A DNA stretch of 64,000 nt from NCBI RefSeq assembly GCF_004114935.1, contig NZ_CP022221.1, positions 2,129,001-2,193,000 of the forward strand. The letters run 5' to 3'. The stretch is from Bradyrhizobium zhanjiangense. GTDB lineage: Bacteria > Pseudomonadota > Alphaproteobacteria > Rhizobiales > Xanthobacteraceae. The position numbers were made by a program, and so were the translations under genes. Under the pieces are notes generated by a model, which ran no database searches, was not told the origin of the DNA, and saw only the letters and a program-made list of their open reading frames with translations. Position 1 is the first letter of the stretch; every line of letters begins with the position of its first letter. Of the stretch, positions 9,597 to 18,404 are shown one piece after another.

Positions 9597-10046
9597 GCAG
9601 CCATGCGGGCGCAAAGGCCTTGGCCTAAGGGGGGCGCACGCTCGCCGCGTGCGCCCCGTCGCTCGCCGGAAGCGAGCGTTCAACTTTCTGCGAAGGCACT
9701 TGCGATGCCGCGATGGGATATACCATCGGAGGGCATCGTAACCAGGCCTTCTGCAGCGTGGCGATCACCGAGCAGCAAAGACCAGCCAGCGCGTTTAGCT
9801 GTCCGGCAAATGGTTCAGAAAGGTTGGAGGCGAAAGCTGCAGCTGCGCAGCCAGCATGGAAAGGGCAGCAAGGCTCAATGCTCGTGCGAATTGGTCTGAA
9901 TTGTGCGCCCGGGCCAATGAGGTGTCCTGCAATGGCGAAGCTTGCGCGTTGGATTGCCGGAAACACGAGCCGTTCCGGCACTTGTACGGTTCTTGCAGGG
10001 GTGATTGCACAGCGACAATTAACGTCTTGCAATAAACGAGCGATGA
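9597..10046. other. Intergenic stretch
   Basis: No gene recognised. A GC-rich inverted repeat, GGGGCGCACG...CGTGCGCCCC, lies at about 9633-9657. No NifA site or sigma-54 promoter meeting the consensus was found before the Rieske gene. Confidence 0.4.
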
Positions 10047-10442
10047 ATGCAGCCAGATGCGATCTATGCGGTTTGCGGCTTTAACGACATTCCGAGCCGC
10101 CAGGCAATGGGATTTCATCTCATAGTCGTCGATGATGACGGCAATCACCGCCCGTGGTCCATCATTGTGGTGCGCTGGGGCAAAAAGGTGCTTGGCTATG
10201 TCAATAAATGCCCGCACAACAGCGTCAATTTGGACTGGGAGCGGAACCAATTCCTCGATCCATACGGCATCCGACTGATGTGCGGCAAACACGGTTCTAC
10301 CTTCGAACTCGGCACTGGGCGGTGCGTCGAAGGTCCGTGTAAGGGTAGAGCGCTCACGCCGATCGCGGTGACAGTTCTGGATGGTGATATCTGTGTCGGC
10401 GGCGTGCGCCTTGTTGAAGATGATGCGGCCCAGAACGAATGA
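10047..10442 (+). CDS. Rieske-type [2Fe-2S] protein of the nif region
   Basis: 131 residues with both Rieske ligand pairs: CPH within YVNKCPHNSVNLDW and CGKH within MCGKHGSTFELGTG, followed by the conserved GRCVEGPCKG turn. It is a small soluble single-domain protein of the ferredoxin-component type, with no membrane anchor. Its closest relative in the window is the Rieske gene at 18404-18850, with the same order of motifs. Probably an electron carrier linked to nitrogen fixation; the partner is unknown. Confidence 0.85.
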   Translation: MQPDAIYAVCGFNDIPSRQAMGFHLIVVDDDGNHRPWSIIVVRWGKKVLGYVNKCPHNSVNLDWERNQFLDPYGIRLMCGKHGSTFELGTGRCVEGPCKGRALTPIAVTVLDGDICVGGVRLVEDDAAQNE

Positions 10443-10449
10443 ACCGCGC

Positions 10450-11040
10450 TTAGACTGGCCGGTTCTCGTTACGGTTTCTCACCGGTTCCATCCTCTTCAG
10501 GCCATCCTCGTAGGAGATCTCGTCGTAGGCCAGATCGAGTTTCTTTGCCGCATCGAGCAGGTAATCGAGCTTGCCGCCCGCATCCAGCTTCTTGATGTCA
10601 TCCTTATTGATCCCGACCAGCTCCATCATCTCCTTCCAAACTGTGGATTCATCGCACGGCAGGATGCGGAAGGTAATACCATCGAGCTTGGTTTGGTATT
10701 TCGCCAGCAAGTCTATGTTGTTACAGAACATGAAGTAGCTGCCATCTGGGCTCAACGCGCCATCGAGCACGGTTGCGACGTCAGCAAGATAGGCGAATGA
10801 GTGCAGGTAGCCGGCCAGCACCGGAATGGTGCCTTCTCCCTCCTGCGCGATCGTCAAAACTTGCTCAATCGAATAGTCCGGCGGCCGTTTCTCGTCCGCA
10901 ACTTGAGCCTGGAATTTTAGTGCAACGTCGCCGCGAAAACCGAACCGGCCCGGCTTGGAAGTCCCGCCTTTGAGTACGGCATTGAGCAGGCGGCCCTCGC
11001 TCTCAAGTCTGCCGAGTGCGGTGTTCTCGATTGCAGTCAT
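10450..11040 (-). CDS. Conserved hypothetical protein of the nif region
   Basis: 196 residues from the ATG at 11040 (MTAIENTALGRLES). A longer upstream reading is rejected because it becomes arginine-rich and would cross the divergent NifA-site region. No motif or membrane segment is recognised. The protein is soluble, mixed alpha/beta, and contains TKLDGITFRILPCDES and a lysine/aspartate-rich C-terminal half. It faces the Rieske gene tail-to-tail with an 7-base gap and is divergent from iscA. Placement suggests a nitrogen-fixation accessory role, but this is only context. Confidence 0.6.
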   Translation of the reverse strand: MTAIENTALGRLESEGRLLNAVLKGGTSKPGRFGFRGDVALKFQAQVADEKRPPDYSIEQVLTIAQEGEGTIPVLAGYLHSFAYLADVATVLDGALSPDGSYFMFCNNIDLLAKYQTKLDGITFRILPCDESTVWKEMMELVGINKDDIKKLDAGGKLDYLLDAAKKLDLAYDEISYEDGLKRMEPVRNRNENRPV

Positions 11041-11177
11041 TAAATTCGTCCTCGATCTAAGCTCTTCACCGACGATTTGGCCGGTGCCAGATGCGATGCA
11101 AATTGCTTGCCGTCGCATGCGTCGCTTCCCCGAGCGTAGCTTAGAAAGAAAACGCATCGAGGGGCTGCGCCTAGTTC

Positions 11178-11193
11178 TGTCAGGAATCCAACA
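11178..11193 (+). promoter_or_regulatory. NifA upstream activator site
   Basis: TGTCAGGAATCCAACA matches TGT-N10-ACA exactly, 60 bases before the sigma-54 promoter at 11254. Confidence 0.75.
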
Positions 11194-11253
11194 CCGGTTC
11201 CAAAGCCAACAGGCGCGATTCGAAAAAGTGCGCATCATCAAGCTTCTGCGCGC

Positions 11254-11269
11254 TGGCACGTGACTTGCC
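11254..11269 (+). promoter_or_regulatory. Sigma-54 promoter of the iscA-nifS operon
   Basis: TGGCACGTGACTTGCC matches the -24/-12 consensus TGGCAC-N5-TTGC. It lies 36 bases before the iscA start. Confidence 0.85.
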
Positions 11270-11304
11270 CTTAGCAGCTAGATCGAAGCTGATGAGGGAA
11301 AGCC

Positions 11305-11625
11305 GTGATCAACCTGACGGACAGCGCAGTGAATGCAATCAAGAGCGCGATTTCATCGTCGGCGCACCCGGCCGGCGGTCTGCGTGTCATGATCGAAGCA
11401 GGCGGCTGCAATGGATTCAAATACAAGATGGGCCTGGCCGAGGAACCGAAGCCTGACGACGCCGTGATCGAATGCGACGGGCTGAAGGTGTTCGTCGATG
11501 AGAAGAGCCGTGAGCATCTGGTCGGCACGACCATCGATTTCGTGATGGCACTGGAGAGTTCTGGCTTTACTTTTTACAACCCGAACGCCACCGCGAACTG
11601 CTCCTGCGGAAAATCGTTCGGCTGA
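11305..11625 (+). CDS. iscA: IscA/HesB-type iron-sulfur assembly protein (nif IscA)
   Basis: 106 residues starting at GTG after an AGGGAAAG site. The three family cysteines are present: GGCNGFKYKMGLA near residue 33, then NCSCGKSFG at the C-terminus. A-type carriers transfer Fe-S clusters to apoproteins; the nif copies serve nitrogenase maturation. It leads an operon with the NifU-like gene, nifS and nifT, under the NifA/sigma-54 promoter above. Confidence 0.9.
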   Translation: MINLTDSAVNAIKSAISSSAHPAGGLRVMIEAGGCNGFKYKMGLAEEPKPDDAVIECDGLKVFVDEKSREHLVGTTIDFVMALESSGFTFYNPNATANCSCGKSFG

Positions 11626-11662
11626 TGAAAAAATCATTCAGCGGATGAGGAGACGTCGAAGC

Positions 11663-11941
11663 ATGCCGGCCGAACCAGAACAACTGAGGCAATCATTATC
11701 CACTGCGACCGACCGAGAGCGTCGCATTCGCGGCGCAATCGATCCGACCCAACGCGACGGTGGCGACTGTCACCTGATCGGAATTCATGGCGGCAGAGTC
11801 ATGGTCAGGCTGACCGGTGCCTTCACGTTGTGTAAGCTTTCGAAGGTGACGCTGAAGGGCATTCAGGCGCGGCTAGTCGATAAACTCAGCGAATGGGTTC
11901 GCCTGAATCCCGTCGCTGCTGCAGGCGAGGCAGTGAATTGA
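11663..11941 (+). CDS. NifU C-terminal-domain-like protein with altered cluster motif
   Basis: 92 residues from the ATG at 11663. The fold matches the NifU C-terminal (Nfu) domain: IRGAIDPTQRDGGDCHLIGIHG, then VMVRLTGAF, then KVTLKGIQARL. In the family the loop reads GACxxCPxS and the two cysteines bind a bridging [4Fe-4S]. Here it reads GAFTLCKLS, so the first cysteine is phenylalanine and only one remains. It may no longer carry a cluster, or may use the extra cysteine in GGDCHL. Its last codons overlap the start of nifS. Confidence 0.75.
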   Translation: MPAEPEQLRQSLSTATDRERRIRGAIDPTQRDGGDCHLIGIHGGRVMVRLTGAFTLCKLSKVTLKGIQARLVDKLSEWVRLNPVAAAGEAVN

Positions 11942-13119
11942 GCGAAAATCGAGTGCCGATTTACCTCGATAACAATGCAACGACGCGGACAGATCCATCC
12001 GTCGTGCAAGCCATGTTGCCGTTCTTCACCGAGCAATTCGGCAATGCCTCGTCCACGCATGTCTTTGGCAGCGAGGTCGCAGTCGCCGTGAGGCAGGCCC
12101 GGCGTAGCTTGCGGGGGCTGCTAGGGAATGCACACGATCATGAAATCGTTTTCACCTCGGGAGGGACCGAGGCCAATAATGCCGCGATCCTTTCTGCGCT
12201 TGCGACGCAGGAAGACCGCGACGAGATCGTCACCACCTCGGTAGAGCACTCTGCCGTTCTTGCGCTAACCGAGCAATTGGCGACCAGAGGAGTCAAGACG
12301 CACATCGTACCCGTAGATTCCCGCGGCCGGGTCGACATCGAGGCGTTTCGCCGCGCGCTCGGGCCGCGCACAGCGATAGCCTCGGCTATGTGGGCGAACA
12401 ACGAGACCGGCACGATATTTCCTGTGGAGTTTCTGGCAGGGTTGAGCCGTGAGGCGGGCGCGCTGTTTCACACCGATGCTGTCCAGGCCATCGGTAAGGT
12501 GCGAGTAAACCTAAAGGACAGTGCGATCGACATGCTGTCCCTATCCGGGCACAAACTGCACGGCCCCAAGGGGATTGGCGCGCTATATTTGCGCAAAGGG
12601 ACAAAATTCCGGCCGCTGATCTGCGGCGGATCACAGGAACGAGGGCGCCGCGGCGGGACTGAGAATATTCCCGGCATTGTCGGCCTGGGAAAGGCTGCCG
12701 AGCTTGCGGCGGAGCAGGTCGAATCGGAGCGCATTCGCATTGGCGGGTTGCGCGACCGTCTTGAGCAGGGAATTTTACACAATGGCGAGTGCGTTGCGCT
12801 CGGCGATATCGGCAATCGATTAGCGAACACGGCCCACATTGCCTTCGATCATCTCGAAGGCGAAGCCATCGCTCACCATCTCAATCTGGCGGGCATTGCC
12901 GTGTCGCTCGGATCAGCCTGCAATTCCGGCTCAATGCAGCCATCGCATGTTCTGCGTGCCATGGACGTGCCGGCGTGTCGGATGCGTGGCGCGGTGCGCT
13001 TTTCTCTGTCGCGTGAAACCTCCTTCGCGGAGGTCGATGAGGTCGTGTGCGCAGTGTCCGACATCGTGGCTCGCCTGCGCGCCACCTCCTGCGTCACAGC
13101 CAGGGAGTTGACCTCGTGA
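11938..13119 (+). CDS. nifS: NifS, cysteine desulfurase
   Basis: 393 residues. The chosen start is TTG at 11938, overlapping the preceding stop (TTGA) and giving the canonical N-terminus SENRVPIYLDNNATT. The PLP lysine is in SLSGHKLHGPKGIGALY and the sulfur-accepting cysteine in GSACNSGSMQPSHVL. HTDAVQAIGK supplies the PLP-ring aspartate. NifS provides sulfide for NifB-co and nitrogenase clusters. It is translationally coupled on both sides. Confidence 0.95.
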   Translation: MSENRVPIYLDNNATTRTDPSVVQAMLPFFTEQFGNASSTHVFGSEVAVAVRQARRSLRGLLGNAHDHEIVFTSGGTEANNAAILSALATQEDRDEIVTTSVEHSAVLALTEQLATRGVKTHIVPVDSRGRVDIEAFRRALGPRTAIASAMWANNETGTIFPVEFLAGLSREAGALFHTDAVQAIGKVRVNLKDSAIDMLSLSGHKLHGPKGIGALYLRKGTKFRPLICGGSQERGRRGGTENIPGIVGLGKAAELAAEQVESERIRIGGLRDRLEQGILHNGECVALGDIGNRLANTAHIAFDHLEGEAIAHHLNLAGIAVSLGSACNSGSMQPSHVLRAMDVPACRMRGAVRFSLSRETSFAEVDEVVCAVSDIVARLRATSCVTARELTS

Positions 13120-13340
13120 AAATCATGATCCGCCGGTCTCCGGACGCGGGCCTGTCGATCTACGTGCCAAAAAAGGATCTCGAAGAGCCAATCGTGGAAT
13201 CCGAGCACGAGACGCTATGGGGCGGCTGGATCAAAGTAGCTAATGGCTGGGTACTCGATTTGCCCGAGATGGCGAGCGACACACGGCTACCGATCACAAT
13301 CAACGCTAAAAAACGGGGCGAGAACGGGGACGATCCGTGA
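13116..13340 (+). CDS. fixU: NifT/FixU family protein
   Basis: 74 residues from a GTG that overlaps the nifS stop. The family signature is clear: KIMIRR-SPDAGLSIYVPKKDLEE at the start and WGGWIKVANGWVLDLPEM in the middle. NifT/FixU is a small protein conserved in nif operons; its function is not defined and it is often dispensable. Confidence 0.9.
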   Translation: MKIMIRRSPDAGLSIYVPKKDLEEPIVESEHETLWGGWIKVANGWVLDLPEMASDTRLPITINAKKRGENGDDP

Positions 13341-14346
13341 AGGTGCCCCCGCAGATCGACTTTGTCGATGCGGCCAATGCAAAAAGCCACGCTCGTGGAC
13401 ACCGCTGCCGGAGAGAGCCGCGAGCATTGTTCCCCATCTCGGTCCTGGCCTCGCCGAATTGTGCAGATCCGATATGCCGACCACACCAGAGACGTTGGCC
13501 GGCTTCTTCGAGCGAGGTTGCGCTGCCTCGGCGGGCTAGGGGCAATGCGTGGGCGTCGGCGTAACATGTCGAGATCAGCGAAGATCGGTCCGCCGTGACG
13601 GCATTGATGACGCAAGCTTCGCTCGGCCGGTCGAGCCGACGCGGTTGCACCATTATCTTGCGTCCCTGTCGCTGCCAGTCATGGTCGACGTCTGGTATGA
13701 CGCCGTCATGCGCGCGGCGCTGGGTAAGCGCGATGGATGGGGCGAAGTGCAGGGGTATCACCCGCGTCGGCATTGGCGAAACTCGCTGATATCGCTTTTA
13801 CGATTTACTTGGCGTGAGGTCGGCAGTGCGTGGCCGTCAGCTGGGCTACGGGGGTGCTGTACAAGTCGCAGGGTAGCGTGCAGCCGGCCAACAACTTCCT
13901 TATCTCCACCGCGGACTACGTCAGGCGTTGACCGAAATCGACATTCAGACGCCAGTTCCGGACATCATGAAGGAAAGGTGAACCAGACAGATCTCTTGAT
14001 CGGCTGTCGCTTAACGAACAGCTGTTGCCTAGCTATGCGCGGCAGATCATCAAGCGCTCGGCCGACACCCACTATGCCATCGTTGATCCGGACGCGCTCT
14101 CTCGCAACGAGCTCCGCTTTTTACTCGAGCAAGGCCTGACACCGCTTGCGATTGGGCTCCGTTGCGCAGTTGAGATACTGCTCACCCATTAGCGGCCTTG
14201 CGAAGCCGGGATCCCTCAGCTCGTATTGGCATATTGTGAGAGCCGCAACGCGAGAAAACCCGTTCGGATGGAGCCGGGTTCCGGCGAGCTTAGCGCGAGA
14301 ATGAATGCGCAAGCCATGGAGCTCTGCGTGAGAATGGCGACGTATC
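13341..14346. other. Roughly 1 kb with decayed coding fragments
   Basis: A GTG frame at 13337-13564, overlapping the fixU stop, begins plausibly (MKVPPQIDFVDAANA) but loses coherence after about 20 codons. Another protein-like fragment on the plus strand at about 14011-14190 reads LSLNEQLLPSYARQII then YAIVDPDALSRNELRFLLEQGL. Neither is identified. This looks like the eroded remains of genes that once lay between nifT and nifB. Confidence 0.45.
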
Positions 14347-14362
14347 TGTCGCATCATCAACA
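14347..14362 (+). promoter_or_regulatory. NifA upstream activator site of nifB
   Basis: TGTCGCATCATCAACA matches TGT-N10-ACA, 87 bases before the sigma-54 promoter. Confidence 0.8.
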
Positions 14363-14449
14363 AGCGCATCATTGCGTTCTTTCATGCGCCAGCGACGATC
14401 GTTTCCACAAATCCCTTGGCGTACGGCTGCAATTTCATCGTCTCCGCCA

Positions 14450-14465
14450 TGGCATGCAAGTTGCT
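14450..14465 (+). promoter_or_regulatory. Sigma-54 promoter of the nifB operon
   Basis: TGGCATGCAAGTTGCT fits the -24/-12 consensus. It predicts a transcript start near 14477, which supports translation from 14536. Confidence 0.88.
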
Positions 14466-14535
14466 ACTCAGCTCCTTGAGGCTCGCTCACGGATAGTCCT
14501 GGGTGGCCGATGATGCCTGCAGGGAAAAATTTAGA

Positions 14536-16083
14536 ATGAATGCGGTCGTGGAACGCGGAAAGCATGTCAAAGCTGCAATGGATAACGGCAGGATGATGCA
14601 GTCCGCCGCCTGCCGCGCTTCGGCCAAGTCCGCGCAGGCGAGCTACGGCTCGCAGGCAGGCCAAGGCGATCTGCCGACCGAAGTCTGGAAAAAGGTCAAG
14701 AACCATCCCTGCTACAGCGAAGATGCGCATCATCATTACGCCCGCATGCATGTCGCGGTCGCGCCTGCGTGCAACATCCAGTGCAATTACTGCAACCGAA
14801 AATACGACTGCGCCAATGAATCGCGTCCGGGTGTGGTGAGCGAGAAGCTCACCCCAGAGCAGGCGGTTAGAAAAGTGCTTGCGGTCGCGACCACTATTCC
14901 GCAGATGACGGTGCTTGGCATCGCTGGTCCCGGCGATCCCTTGGCCAATCCAGCAAAGACGTTCAAGACGTTCGAGCTGGTTGCCGAGGCGGCTCCCGAC
15001 ATCAAGCTGTGTCTGTCAACCAACGGACTGGCTCTACCGGACCATATTGATACCATCGCCAGGTTGAAAATTGATCACGTCACCATCACCATCAACATGG
15101 TCGATCCCGAAATCGGCGCCAAGATCTATCCGTGGATCTTCTTCAACCACAAGCGCTACACCGGCATTGACGCGGCAAGGATACTCACCGATCGCCAGCT
15201 GCAAGGTCTCGAGATGCTTAGCGAACGAGGTATCCTGTGCAAGGTCAACTCGGTGATGATCCCAAACATCAACGACGACCACCTGATCGAGGTCAACAAG
15301 GCGGTGAAGTCGCGCGGTGCCTTCCTTCACAATATCATGCCGCTGATCTCCGCGCCCGAGCACGGCACAGTATTTGGCCTCAAGGGTCAGCGCGGACCGA
15401 CGGCACAGGAATTGAAGGCGCTGCAAGATGCTTGTGGAGGTGAGTTAAAAATGATGCGGCATTGCCGCCAGTGCCGCGCCGATGCGGTCGGTCTACTCGG
15501 GGAGGACCGCAGGGCAGAGTTCACCACCGATCAGGTCATGAAAATGGACGTCCAATATGACCTAGAGATGCGCAAGGCATATCAGGAGAGGGTAGAGCAT
15601 GAGCGCGCCGCTAAAGTCGCAGCCGCCCAAAATGAGCGTGCGGAAATGTCCGGAGAGATGAGCCCGATCACTCTTCTAGTGGCCGTCGCAACCAAGGGCT
15701 CGGGGTTGATCAACGAGCACTTTGGGCATGCAAAGGAATTCCAGGTCTACGAACTTTCTACATCCGGCGCCAAATTCGTCGGTCACCGCCGCGTGGACGT
15801 TTACTGCCAGAGCGGTTATGGCGAGGAGGACCGGCTTTCCGCCATCATGCGTGGCATCCATGATTGCCATGCGGTCTTCATCTCCAAGATCGGCGGCTGC
15901 CCGAAAAGCAATCTGATCAAGGCGGGAATCGAGCCGGTTGATCAATACGCCTATGAGTTCATTGAGAAATCGGCGATCGCCTGGTTCAGATCCTATCTGG
16001 ACAAGGTGAAACGCGGGGAGATCCAGCACGTGCAGCGAAGTGACGCCGCGATCCGGCAAGGATCTCTGATCTCTGCAGGGTAA
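14536..16083 (+). CDS. nifB: NifB, radical SAM FeMo-cofactor biosynthesis protein
   Basis: 515 residues from the ATG at 14536 ([11 protein letters not shown]). The radical SAM motif is [14 protein letters not shown] near residue 78. Downstream are the cluster-binding [15 protein letters not shown] region and, from about residue 385, a NifX-like C-terminal domain with [15 protein letters not shown]. NifB inserts carbide and fuses two [4Fe-4S] units into the 8Fe-9S-C precursor NifB-co. A GTG at 14503 would add 11 residues but lies close to the predicted transcript start. Confidence 0.96.
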   Translation: MNAVVERGKHVKAAMDNGRMMQSAACRASAKSAQASYGSQAGQGDLPTEVWKKVKNHPCYSEDAHHHYARMHVAVAPACNIQCNYCNRKYDCANESRPGVVSEKLTPEQAVRKVLAVATTIPQMTVLGIAGPGDPLANPAKTFKTFELVAEAAPDIKLCLSTNGLALPDHIDTIARLKIDHVTITINMVDPEIGAKIYPWIFFNHKRYTGIDAARILTDRQLQGLEMLSERGILCKVNSVMIPNINDDHLIEVNKAVKSRGAFLHNIMPLISAPEHGTVFGLKGQRGPTAQELKALQDACGGELKMMRHCRQCRADAVGLLGEDRRAEFTTDQVMKMDVQYDLEMRKAYQERVEHERAAKVAAAQNERAEMSGEMSPITLLVAVATKGSGLINEHFGHAKEFQVYELSTSGAKFVGHRRVDVYCQSGYGEEDRLSAIMRGIHDCHAVFISKIGGCPKSNLIKAGIEPVDQYAYEFIEKSAIAWFRSYLDKVKRGEIQHVQRSDAAIRQGSLISAG

Positions 16084-16093
16084 GGGGGAATAT

Positions 16094-16360
16094 GTGCCAT
16101 TCAAGATCATCTCCTCGCAGTGTACGAGCTGCTCAGCCTGCGAACCCTTATGCCCGAACGTTGCAATCTCGGAGAAGGGGGGGAGCTTTGTCATTGAAGC
16201 GGCGAAATGCACTGAATGTGTTGGTCATTTCGACGAGCCGCAATGTGCCGCCGCCTGTCCGGTCGACAATACCTGCGTGGTTGACACATCCTTGCCTCGC
16301 TACCAAGGCGCCAGCCTAAAGCGTGACCCTCATGAACGGCATGCCAAGAGCTGTTGCTGA
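16094..16360 (+). CDS. frxA: FrxA, 2[4Fe-4S] ferredoxin of the nifB operon
   Basis: 88 residues from a GTG preceded by AGGGGGAA. Cluster motifs are [13 protein letters not shown] near residue 10 and CTEC followed by an eight-residue loop and [11 protein letters not shown] near residue 40, the long-loop arrangement of NifB-linked ferredoxins. It probably reduces NifB or donates during cofactor assembly. It follows nifB after 10 bases. Confidence 0.93.
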   Translation: MPFKIISSQCTSCSACEPLCPNVAISEKGGSFVIEAAKCTECVGHFDEPQCAAACPVDNTCVVDTSLPRYQGASLKRDPHERHAKSCC

Positions 16361-16601
16361 AAACGTCGCAAGCGTCGCGCTGCGCGTTGGCGGCGACGGC
16401 AGCACGGCCCTGGCGGCATTTCATGCTGCGCGGCGGCCCGAAGCCGCTTCGGGATTCCGAGAGCGGCCTTTCTACCCAGCGCTGCCATCGTCGATGAGAC
16501 TGACCGCGCCGCGCGAGCACGAAGTGACGCAGGATCTCGCCTGCGGTGGGCGAGGCGACTCTCTACATCTCCACGAGGGTGCGATGCAGGAGCAGCGGTA
16601 C

Positions 16602-16916
16602 ATGAGCAGCATTGTTCGCGACAGCGACGTCGTCGAGCTCAGTGACCCGCCTGTCTTCAGCTTTGGCCAAAAGCTGCGAGCCAATCGCACCATCCGCAAT
16701 GATGGTACCTATCGCGGCAAAGAGATTGGCGACGTCTTAGTCAAGAAGGGGGAGGTGGGTTACGTCGTCTCGATCGGCACGTTCCTGCAGCAATTCTACA
16801 TCTACGGCGTTGAGTTTCTGGAAAGCGGCTACCGCGTTGGCATGAAGCGCAAGGAACTAGAGCCGGTGGACGTCTGCGAGGAGATTGATGATCCGCCATT
16901 ACCGGAGGAGTTATGA
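16602..16916 (+). CDS. nifZ: NifZ family protein
   Basis: 104 residues from the ATG at 16602, which has AGGAGC nearby. Family features are VVELSDPPVFSFGQKLRA, TIRNDGTYRGKEIGDVLVKKGEVGYVVSIGTFLQ and the IYGVEFLESGYRVGMKRKELEP end. NifZ assists formation of the second P-cluster in the MoFe protein. The frame is open back to 16323 inside frxA, but those extra 93 residues do not look like NifZ; they may be chance or a lost upstream gene. Confidence 0.88.
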   Translation: MSSIVRDSDVVELSDPPVFSFGQKLRANRTIRNDGTYRGKEIGDVLVKKGEVGYVVSIGTFLQQFYIYGVEFLESGYRVGMKRKELEPVDVCEEIDDPPLPEEL

Positions 16917-17152
16917 CTCAGCCCGGCTTTCCGAAATATCGGCGGGGCCAGCGGGTCAAAGCCGCAGTCGACCTCATCAACGACCACTCATATCCCAATA
17001 CGGAGCCCGAGGGAGTCTTACTCGCTGCCGGAGCGACCGGCCAGATCATCAACGTCGCGATCCATACCGAAGCGAACGTGCCGATCTATATTGTCGATTT
17101 TGGTGAGCAGATGCTCATCGGCTGTCTTGAACAAGAAATCACAGTGCTTTGA
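16913..17152 (+). CDS. Second NifZ-domain protein
   Basis: 79 residues overlapping the nifZ stop by ATGA. The core GATGQIINVAIHTEANVPIYIVDFGEQMLIGCLEQEI is the NifZ SH3-like fold (hydrophobic strand, then VPIYIVDF, then GCLEQEI). With its neighbour it makes a split pair of NifZ-domain genes. The role is probably in MoFe protein maturation. Confidence 0.8.
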   Translation: MTQPGFPKYRRGQRVKAAVDLINDHSYPNTEPEGVLLAAGATGQIINVAIHTEANVPIYIVDFGEQMLIGCLEQEITVL

Positions 17153-17166
17153 ATGGAGGCTTCGCC

Positions 17167-17526
17167 ATGAATGCCGCGCTGATGAGAACGGTAAAGGCCG
17201 GGCTGGTGCCTCACCCCAACGAGCTCGATCTCAAACGGATCGAGCGCGGCTTGAGCTCCCGCAAGCGCTATCTCTACGTCTCGCCGAACGTGACGCCGGT
17301 GAGGGGCGGCTACCTCGTCGAGAGCCCCTGTTGCTCGTGCAACATCGACAAGAATGGCGCTCTCATCGATGTCGCACTGATTCATTATGATGCCGTGAGC
17401 GGGATCTGGAAGCTGTTTCGCAAGAACCACGCGCGAGGAATCTGGGAATTTTACAGCCTTTACCATCGGTTGACTTCTGTAATCGCCGAATTGAATGCGG
17501 ATCCGGAGCGTCTATTCTGGCAATGA
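17167..17526 (+). CDS. nif-operon protein resembling DUF3024
   Basis: 119 residues from the ATG at 17167, with a GGAGG site. A CCSCN cluster lies in the middle (VESPCCSCNIDKNG), and a WKLFRKNHARGIWEFYSLYH segment lies near the end. I recall DUF3024 proteins as frequent in nif operons, with unknown function. Same strand and spacing as the rest of the nifB operon. Confidence 0.65.
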   Translation: MNAALMRTVKAGLVPHPNELDLKRIERGLSSRKRYLYVSPNVTPVRGGYLVESPCCSCNIDKNGALIDVALIHYDAVSGIWKLFRKNHARGIWEFYSLYHRLTSVIAELNADPERLFWQ

Positions 17527-17560
17527 CGCCCCGCCTTTGACGAGTCATCGAGGAGCCACG

Positions 17561-17830
17561 ATGGCGCTCACCACGGATGAATTGATCGAAATCGAGCGGC
17601 TGCTTGCAGCCGATGGCGCAGAAATGAGTCCGTTTGTCGAGCTGCGGCGCCGCTTTCCGCAGCTTGCCTGGGTGTGCTGTGATGCGTCGGACGTGGCGGA
17701 TCGGCCGTTCCGGCAGTTTCCGCGTTTCGACCTTCATCTGATCGATGGATCGGATCATTGCGTGCAGATTACGGCCGATCCGACGCGGGCGACCGGCATC
17801 GTATTGGCCAAAAGGAATGTTGGGCGGTGA
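17561..17830 (+). CDS. nif-operon protein resembling DUF6129
   Basis: 89 residues from the ATG at 17561 (GAGGAG upstream). The pattern LRRRFPQLAWVCCDASDV, FDLHLIDGSDHCVQIT and ATGIVLAKR resembles a small family of uncharacterised proteins encoded with nifZ. It is cysteine-containing but has no recognisable metal motif. Function unknown. Confidence 0.65.
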   Translation: MALTTDELIEIERLLAADGAEMSPFVELRRRFPQLAWVCCDASDVADRPFRQFPRFDLHLIDGSDHCVQITADPTRATGIVLAKRNVGR

Positions 17831-17994
17831 GCACTGAACGAGCTGAGTATCTGCTTGATGGCGCGCCGCCATCGCTAGAGATGAGCAAACGGACAGGGCA
17901 TACGTCGTTTGTGGCAGCTTCGCCTGGCGCGGATCGTGATCCACACAAATGCGGGAGGCACGCCGGATGCCCTGGAGGCATGCACTCGTCTTAA
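17827..17994 (+). CDS. Possible very small ORF coupled to the preceding gene
   Basis: A GTG start overlaps the preceding stop by GTGA and encodes about 55 residues with no recognised motif. Translational coupling is its only support. It may simply be intergenic sequence. Confidence 0.25.
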   Translation: MSTERAEYLLDGAPPSLEMSKRTGHTSFVAASPGADRDPHKCGRHAGCPGGMHSS

Positions 17995-18158
17995 GTCCGC
18001 AAGAGAAATGTTCCAAGCGAGCGCGAAGAAGACCTGCTCGATGGTAGAAAAGGCGCTGCGTCTAAGGCGCGGCTTGAGGCCCACGCGACAAGGTGTCCGA
18101 GTCGAGATCGTCTGGTGTCCGCTCGGGATCTTTTGAGTTACCATAACAGGGGAGCGGT

Positions 18159-18404
18159 ATGAACTCGCAAGAAGTCATCATCCACGTCCGCTTCGGTCCG
18201 AACGGGAGGGTGATCCAGATCAGTGAGCGTCCGGCGAAGCTCACGCCGAACCAATGGTTTGATGTCCTCAACGTTCGTGCCAGCTCGGCTTATCGGCCGC
18301 TCGCTTGTGGCCGCGGGATTTTTCGGCTGCGCCGGACTGCAATCGAAGCCTTCAAGCAGGAAACTGCGAGGCCGGGATTAGCGAACCGAGAATCGGCGAC
18401 CTGA
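18159..18404 (+). CDS. Small conserved-looking protein upstream of the second Rieske gene
   Basis: 81 residues, good GGGGAG site, stop overlapping the next ATG (TGATG). It reads like a real protein: SQEVIIHVRFGPNGRVIQISERPAKLTPNQWFDVL, then a basic tail. No family recognised. Tight coupling to the Rieske gene suggests they act together. Confidence 0.65.
   Translation: MNSQEVIIHVRFGPNGRVIQISERPAKLTPNQWFDVLNVRASSAYRPLACGRGIFRLRRTAIEAFKQETARPGLANRESAT

Noticed and set aside
9960..10030. Possible sigma-54 promoter before the first Rieske gene (GGCACTTGTACGG...TTGCA)
   Set aside because: The GG and GC dinucleotides are separated by far more than 10 bases, so it cannot be a -24/-12 element.
13616..13740. 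Possible thioredoxin fragment (LPVMVDVWYD)
   Set aside because: The resemblance covers ten residues only and the CxxC motif is absent.
13840..13860. GTCAGCTGGGCTACGG as a tts box
   Set aside because: Only the first half matches; the second AGCT half-site is absent and no effector follows.
16323..16601. N-terminal extension of nifZ by 93 residues
   Set aside because: It starts inside frxA, has no NifZ similarity, and an ATG with a ribosome site at 16602 gives the family-typical protein.
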